Source of the DNA: Schistosoma mansoni
Lineage: Eukaryota > Platyhelminthes > Trematoda > Strigeidida > Schistosomatidae
Assembly (NCBI RefSeq): GCF_000237925.1
Contig: NW_017386002.1
Coordinates: 124,001-188,000 of the forward strand
Length of the DNA stretch: 64,000 bases
Reading direction: 5' to 3'
Shown: in pieces, positions 58,267 through 64,000 of the stretch
Layout: each line of letters starts with the position of its first letter
How positions within the stretch are numbered: the stretch's first letter is position 1
Notes under the pieces: generated by a model
Seen by the model: only the letters and a program-made list of their open reading frames with translations
Databases searched by the model: none
What the model was told of the DNA's origin: nothing
Program-made: the position numbers and the translations under genes

Positions 58267-58466
58267 NNNNNNNNNNNNNNNNNNNNNNNNNNNNNNNNNN
58301 NNNNNNNNNNNNNNNNNNNNNNNNNNNNNNNNNNNNNNNNNNNNNNNNNNNNNNNNNNNNNNNNNNNNNNNNNNNNNNNNNNNNNNNNNNNNNNNNNNNN
58401 NNNNNNNNNNNNNNNNNNNNNNNNNNNNNNNNNNNNNNNNNNNNNNNNNNNNNNNNNNNNNNNNNN
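58267..58466. other. Assembly gap (200 N)
   Basis: A run of 200 N between the duplication and LINE-D copy 2. Confidence 0.99.
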
Positions 58467-59762
58467 GGATGGCAGTCTTGTCATGGGTGATTCTAACTTT
58501 CTTAAAGGTTGGAATGCGCCTCAGTAAAGACTGGCTTTTAAGGAGGTGATTGGCTTCTATGATACTACCAAACTGAAATAGAATGGGACAAGAGGCTTTA
58601 GTCTGTGTTTTACGTAATCTTCTTGCTATACACCAAGATTGCAACAGTCCACATTCTTGTAGTAGAGTATTTTTTAGCAAGCTTTAGATTCGTATTATCA
58701 GGTACATTATACGCAATGACATTGTGCATACACTGAAGTCTTTTCAGCACTTCAGCTGATATGTGGTAAATTATTTTTTCAGTGTTTTTTATAATTTCGA
58801 GATCAAGATTTTCCGGAACACTGATTAGGTATTTATACGGTAATAGGTCTTGAATAGTTTGGGTGAGGCTAGATTTTATTTGACTGCTTTTAGAACTATC
58901 ACTGGTGAGATTAATAGAGTTTATATCAACATTATTGTGGCCTATTTGATTGCATAGACATTTGTTGCAACTGTCTACCGGGTGGTCATCTTGTGCGTAC
59001 TTAGTTGGGGGATAAGGTAATATGTTTGGGTGAGTAGTCGAGATCTACATTATTAGGCTGGCTACTGTAAGTGGGCTTATGTGCACTCTGTTGGCCATTA
59101 CACAGGATGACCGATTGTGGATTTATTGTGTGTATGGGGTCAACCGCACTGTCTAAATATCGCCCACAACGTGTGATGTGTGGGCTGTCAAATGATGTCG
59201 GGGTAGGCGGTAGGTGATTACTCTTATTTATATCTACAAGCGAGATGCAAGGTAGCGACAGGTCATGTCCAAGTACATGGTGCACGTCTAGTGTAGCTGT
59301 AGGAAGATCAGAGTATGATGCAGACTGATCAGTGTGTTTAGAAAGCTTCACATTATTCGCGTGAGTGGTGGATTTAGATCTTTTGCACGTGCTATGAGCA
59401 TCAGGAGAGATTATGTGCTTTTTAGATGACCTGGACATTATTAGAAGTAATGTAAATATAAATTTTGTATTGGGTGAGCAGCGACTGCTGTATCTTTACT
59501 TACTAGATGTGTAAAGTTTTATGGTAGAGTCAGATCGATATTTGCTAATAGCTAATATATTAACGTTAGTGAAAGAGGAAAGGTGGACAGCGTGCGAGAT
59601 AGTGAGCTTAACGTACTACGTTGAGTCACAGAATGGGGTGTCAAATTAATAGAGTCCTATCAGAAATGAAGTGTTTTTTCACTAATAAATGTTGTTAAAT
59701 TAGAAGGAAACACTAATAATAAGAAAAAGTATAACCACGTGAAAAAAAGTTACAACCTTCAA
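58467..59762 (-). mobile_element. LINE-D, second copy (5' UTR and ORF1)
   Basis: On the minus strand: 5' UTR (59762-59439), then ORF1 from MSRSSKKHIISPDAHSTCKR at 59438, with a frame change after 59001. It continues as SSLTQTIQDLLPYKYLISVP, then ENLDLEIIKNTEKIIYHISA and a well-kept block to 58467 (CGLLQSWCIARRLRKTQTKA; KSQSLLRRIPTFKKVRITHD). ORF1 proteins of such LINEs bind nucleic acid. No later insertions occur, so it shows the uninterrupted form of 38124-40680. Confidence 0.8.
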
Positions 59763-59826
59763 AAGAAAGCGCCAACGTATTAATCATTTAAACGGTGTGA
59801 TTCTGACTGTCTTCCTGTTTTACAGA

Positions 59827-60135
59827 GCCTCCTTAAAGATAATAAAAATCGATCCAAATACATGAAAAAAAAAACCTCCATCGAAATATGGTATAGGATT
59901 GAGGCAACAGAGATGTCTAAATAACTTTGTGAATTTCAGGCTATGAACAGAGAACAGGTATAAAACAAAAGCATTTTTAATTTCAAACGAACTCTGACCT
60001 GTATACAATAGGGTAGAAACTGCTGCTCAGCCCACACCACATCTCTTCAAATTTAAATTAGCCCCTTTGATAAATTTGGATAGTGTAATAAGAAGATGAA
60101 GATTATCCGAACTATGTGATGAGATATTAGCGCAG
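59827..60135. repeat. 309-bp duplication, right copy
   Basis: This matches 57960-58266 with one substitution and a longer A run, and continues into unique sequence at 60136. Confidence 0.9.
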
Positions 60136-60554
60136 TGCATTTAAACCAATGTGGTCACACATATACTTTTTAAGAACATATATATACAACAATAAGGGGT
60201 AAACTAGAAAAATTTGGGATATGAGGAAACAAAGATAAATCTATCACGCCTATTTTACTTGAGGATAATTTGTTTTTAAATACATAACAGGGGTTTGAAT
60301 TTTCGTATGGCTAGGGCTCTGTTTGACCATAGTAAACTGTTATGACTTTAAGCCCGGCTAATTATCATGTGACTTATTCGACAATCGAAATACAACTTGT
60401 ACAATCCTAGCACTGTGCCAAACCAATGAAGTTCAACCGGTATGATCAGCCTGGAGTTCTTATTAGTACTTTGTAGTCTTAGCATTTGAGCCCAAAACAC
60501 CAATACCAGCTTCCACTATACAAATCATTTATTTCAAATGTACTTAGTTTATAC

Positions 60555-60660
60555 ACAAGCCAATCATACCATAAAACAGGAAACAACATTTGTACAAGAT
60601 CTAGCCAAAAAGTGAATGTGAACGTGGGAGACTGTAGTTAATAAACTGAGCATAATTTAA
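60555..60660 (+). repeat. Dispersed repeat R2, copy 2
   Basis: It shares ACAAGATCTAGCCAAAAAGT and following sequence with 9940-10035. Confidence 0.45.
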
Positions 60661-60959
60661 GAATCGTATAATAATAATAATCTATAGGTCAAAATGAAGC
60701 TTTTAATAAAAGGAATATAGATATAGACAATCTAGTTACTGAATAGTTACACAGTAAGAATATATCTACCATATTAGTTCATTAATAGGTCTCAGAAGTT
60801 GCTTATAATTTAATCTTCACTAGAATATAACGCATACACCCTTTAACACCTGTATAACACAACAAAATCTATGTTAAGATAAATCATATGATCTGCTTCA
60901 ACTATGTGTTTGACAATAGAGGGTGATGTATGTTTATGATCTATTCGTATAGGGTCATT

Positions 60960-62110
60960 TGATATTATTTGCCTTTTCAATCATTTAGGTACATATTCAG
61001 ACACCCTAATTTGGGGATCGCGATTACTTTTCTCTATTTATGTGTGGTGACACACAGATTTAAACTGGTAAACACAATGGGATACAACGCAATCGTTTTA
61101 TTGCCTTTTAGGTTTTTGATGAAGTATGGATCTTGTTTTCTCCTTGCTGCGTAGTACGTTTTGTTAATAACTGATTTGAGCCTTTGTTTCGAAAAAGGCT
61201 ATTTGACTCACCTCTAAACAGTCAGATGATGTGGACAAGCTCTTTTTTATGCCAAGGCTATGGTAGGTCTCACTATACACTGACCTTTCCATCGATCTAT
61301 GAATTTTAGAAGATAACCATTTTCTATCAATGTTTTGTTCGGCAACCTAACGTCGTCATTAGTAGCATTGTTTGTGCAAATATGATCAATCCTGTTAAAT
61401 AAGCCCCTTATCAAATCCCGTTTGTATTGCACCGGACAGTAACTATTATAACTAACGTACTTGGCTTTCTTAAAATGGATCGTTTCATTAAACGATCTCG
61501 TCTACTTATAAGTATGTCTAAGGAAGGAAGCTGGTCGTTCTTCTCTTCTTCATATGAAAGATTGATGTGGTTTTGAAGTGTTAAGCCTATTCAAAAAACA
61601 ATTCATATCCTTCTTTTTTCCACAGATAACTAAAATATCATCCACATATCTCTTATAAACGGACATTTTTTCGATTGGATCTTCACCTGGTTATTCAACA
61701 TGTGTCATGAAGACATCTGCTAATAATGGTCCTAACGGGCTACCCATAGCAACCCAATCGATTTGGCGAAAGTATTTGCTTTCAAATGTGAACCGAACTT
61801 TGTCAGTCCATTATAAAGACAAGTCTATGGGAATTTTTAAAGGAACAAGTAGTTTAAGTTTGTTCAACGATACATAGTCATATAAAATACTAAATCTTTT
61901 TGAAGGTATATTTGTGAACTAGGAGTTCACATCAATAGAACAGAATATCTTTCCTTTGATATTAATACCACCGAAATAACTGACCTATTCAAAGGAATCC
62001 TTCAGTGAATACTTACATAAACGCCTTAGGATAGGATCTTCATTCTTTTTAGATCAATATTATTGAAGGGATCTCGATCTTTCTAATATAGATAAATTGG
62101 TATCCCTTTA
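60960..62110 (-). mobile_element. Penelope-like retroelement, RT region
   Basis: Minus-strand translation in mixed frames gives KDSF and CSIDVNS, then WVAMGSPLGPLLADVFMTHV, the catalytic YKRYVDDILVICGKKK, then KRDLIRGLFNRIDHICTNNA and the C-terminal INKTYYAARRKQDPYF. This is the Penelope-like RT order. The GIY-YIG endonuclease is not seen. Several stops and frameshifts are present, so it is dead. Confidence 0.82.
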
Positions 62111-62242
62111 TATACTGAAAATAAGAAGTCAAAATATTAGATATATATTTCTGATATATTCTTATCTATTTTACTGACCTAAACAATTTAATAAACTAGG
62201 ATTATACAGGATTGTAGTTTCAATTGTGGTATGGGTTACTTA

Positions 62243-62512
62243 TATCCTCATAAGTAGTATATGATGATGGTCAGACAAAGAATGCACTTTGGCAGAAGAT
62301 CGATAGGGAGAGAATGGAAACGAAACACAATTAGTATGAAAATGCATGAACAATGAAATCAGAGACGATGGACTGATATTTGCAGAAGGAAGAGTGAAGA
62401 TTGAGACAATTGATTGATAGTTTGCAAATTAACTGTTCAATGTATGGTTATCAGATTTTAGTGAGATATTCTGTAGTTTTGGGCTCAAATACATTCGATT
62501 GTTTACATCCGT
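62243..62512 (+). repeat. Dispersed repeat R1, copy 2
   Basis: It shares CATAAGTAGTATATG, GATGGTC, CAATGAAATCAGAGA, GAGACAATTGATTG and AATACATTCGATTG with 63718-64000. No frame is conserved. Confidence 0.75.
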
Positions 62513-62645
62513 GTTCTGCTCATTACACAATGATCATTTGTTGAACTTTTAGTTATCATTTAATATTTTTCGTATAGTTTTTTTATTCAAAGTATTTGTA
62601 TTTTCAGTACAGTTAATTTATTGTGTTCCCTTATTTCTCATTAAG

Positions 62646-62775
62646 TTCACCTGTAGCCCCTCCGGGGACTACTGCCGGCCCCAAGCCCGGATAAAGGAGG
62701 AGGGTTGAACATCGGGTTAGTGACCCCATCCCATAGAAAAACTAACTCGCTAAAAATCGCTAACCAGAAAAAAAC
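62646..62775 (+). repeat. Solo RTE-B 5' module
   Basis: CACCTGTAGCCCCTCCGGGG and on to GCTAACCAGAAAAAAA matches the first 120 nt of the RTE-B at 42203-45395 and then stops at an A run. No RTE-B coding sequence follows. Confidence 0.75.
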
Positions 62776-63717
62776 GAATTCTCGTTAATTAAAAACAGTT
62801 TAAGATTATGAAAAATTCACAAAATATCTGAACAAATAAAAGATCAAATCATAATCACAAAATTACAACAATCAGTCAATAGTTATATGTTACTGTTTAT
62901 GTACTGACCATGGTGGTAGTTTCCAACAGTACAGTGAATCATTGAATTTGAGGACAACCCACTGACAACATTCCAAAATTGTTATGCAATTTGAAACGTT
63001 TCATTTGTGATGGACAAGAAGAGATGTGGGATAGACTGATTGATATTCTAGTCATGAGGACTATTGGGAAGATCGTAGAGTATTAAAGCAAAATTTAAAC
63101 AGTCAATTAAAATGCTTAAGGAATGACGAATTAATACTAATTTCGATAAAACCATAATAACATAATAAAAGTAGTAGTATAGACGGTAAGTTTATTCCCA
63201 TGAAGCTGATTTTTTCAAAAGTGATCACTAAACATTAGTGTAAATCTCCGTTGAAAAGGTCGATCAACCACATCATCAGCGATCAACCTCAAATGACATT
63301 CGACATGAATTAAATGACAAATAAAGACAGCAAATTCTACGAAGGCAATCAAATGTAAACAAGATAAGTAGAATCAATTGATTTAAATAGACCTTAATAG
63401 ATGCTCAATCTATTTAGCCGAGTGGTCACAACACCAACAATACTATTCAATTTAGCTGTACATTTCTTCTATTACTTCTTGCTGTGAAATAAAATCAAAT
63501 CATTTCAATATGTTCCTTAATTTATTGTAATCCAAAAGTTACTCATTTTTAGGTGTTCCCTGTGATTATTGAATCAGTAAATTGTTATGGTAATAATTAA
63601 CAGATTAAACTGAACAACTTCAATCAACTACGAATACTGTTATTCCCTTCCTACTAATTTATATCTTATTGAGCTGTAGAAATGTAATGGAATTCAATCT
63701 GATCTGTGACCGGTAGT

Positions 63718-64000
63718 GTGGTGCGGTCTACTTATATCCACATAAGTAGTATATGGTGATGGTCGGACATAGAATGTATTTTGGCATAACACTGATAAGG
63801 AACAAACAGGAATGAAGCACAATCGGTACGAAAATGCACGAACAATGAAATCAGAGATGGTGGACTGATATTTACAGAAGGAACAGTGAAGATTGAGACA
63901 ATTGATTGTTATTTTGAAAATTAACTGTTGACTACTGTATGGTTATCAGAATTTAGTGAGATGGTCTGTAATTGGTGCTTAAATACATTCGATTGTCCCC
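63718..64000 (+). repeat. Dispersed repeat R1, copy 3 (runs off the window)
   Basis: It follows the same block order as 62243-62512, 1.2 kb away in the same direction, ending at AAATACATTCGATTG near the window end. Confidence 0.75.

Noticed and set aside
60969-61154. Small plus-strand frame
   Set aside because: It is antisense to the Penelope-like RT C-terminus.
1-64000. CRISPR arrays, rRNA genes or bacterial operons
   Set aside because: None seen; spliced genes and retroelements point to an animal nuclear genome.

Overview
The window looks like nuclear DNA of a blood fluke (Schistosoma or a close relative). Three kinds of evidence agree: AT-rich DNA packed with RTE-, CR1- and Penelope-type retroelements of schistosome style; tRNA-derived short repeats that carry hammerhead-ribozyme cores (Smalpha-type and a second family); and host genes with tiny 5' introns and huge 3' introns. 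The species cannot be fixed by eye.

Four host genes can be supported. (1) The last two visible exons of an unidentified coiled-coil protein (+, 213-410 and 5951-6052). (2) NDUFAF2, the complex I assembly factor (+, three exons, 7523-10889, 169 aa). (3) NUP50, the nuclear-pore/importin cofactor (-, five exons, 26779 down to 13624). Its five exons add up to exactly 400 codons including the stop. (4) Ribosomal protein L19 (+, three exons, 52341-53277, 288 aa), with a 5-nt first coding exon and an unusual tail of about 96 residues rich in Pro, Ala and Lys. NDUFAF2 and NUP50 are tail to tail.

The rest is mostly retroelements, many nested. Intron 3 of NUP50 (11.2 kb) holds an RTE-A element that was split by an RTE-B copy (16390-19247) and again by a nearly full-length RTE-A copy (20160-24102, 11-bp target duplication). 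A LINE called LINE-D here (38124-45985) has three later insertions: a compact LTR element with identical 413-bp LTRs (38554-40180), a 187-bp inverted RTE-B scrap (40246-40432), and a full-length 3.2-kb RTE-B (42203-45395, 9-bp target duplication). A second LINE-D copy at 58467-59762 shows the sequence before insertion. A nearly complete RTE-C lies at 32163-35520. A worn Ty3/gypsy pol fossil is at about 45990-47660, and a Penelope-like RT is at about 60960-62110 on the minus strand.

The most interesting signals are RNA-level ones. Four hammerhead cores lie in tRNA-like repeats; the copy at 36662-36705 is nearly intact. A 9-bp hairpin sits exactly at the 5' end of the full-length RTE-A, the position of HDV-like ribozymes in related elements. 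A strongly structured 5' module of RTE-B also occurs away from its element. Four N gaps (1160-1602, 31963-32162, 36162-36361, 58267-58466) interrupt repeats, and one is bordered by a 307-bp duplication that may be an assembly artefact. The stretches 48180-48860, 49200-52310, 53400-55380, 55940-57960 and 62780-63715 hold nothing I can recognise beyond the items listed.
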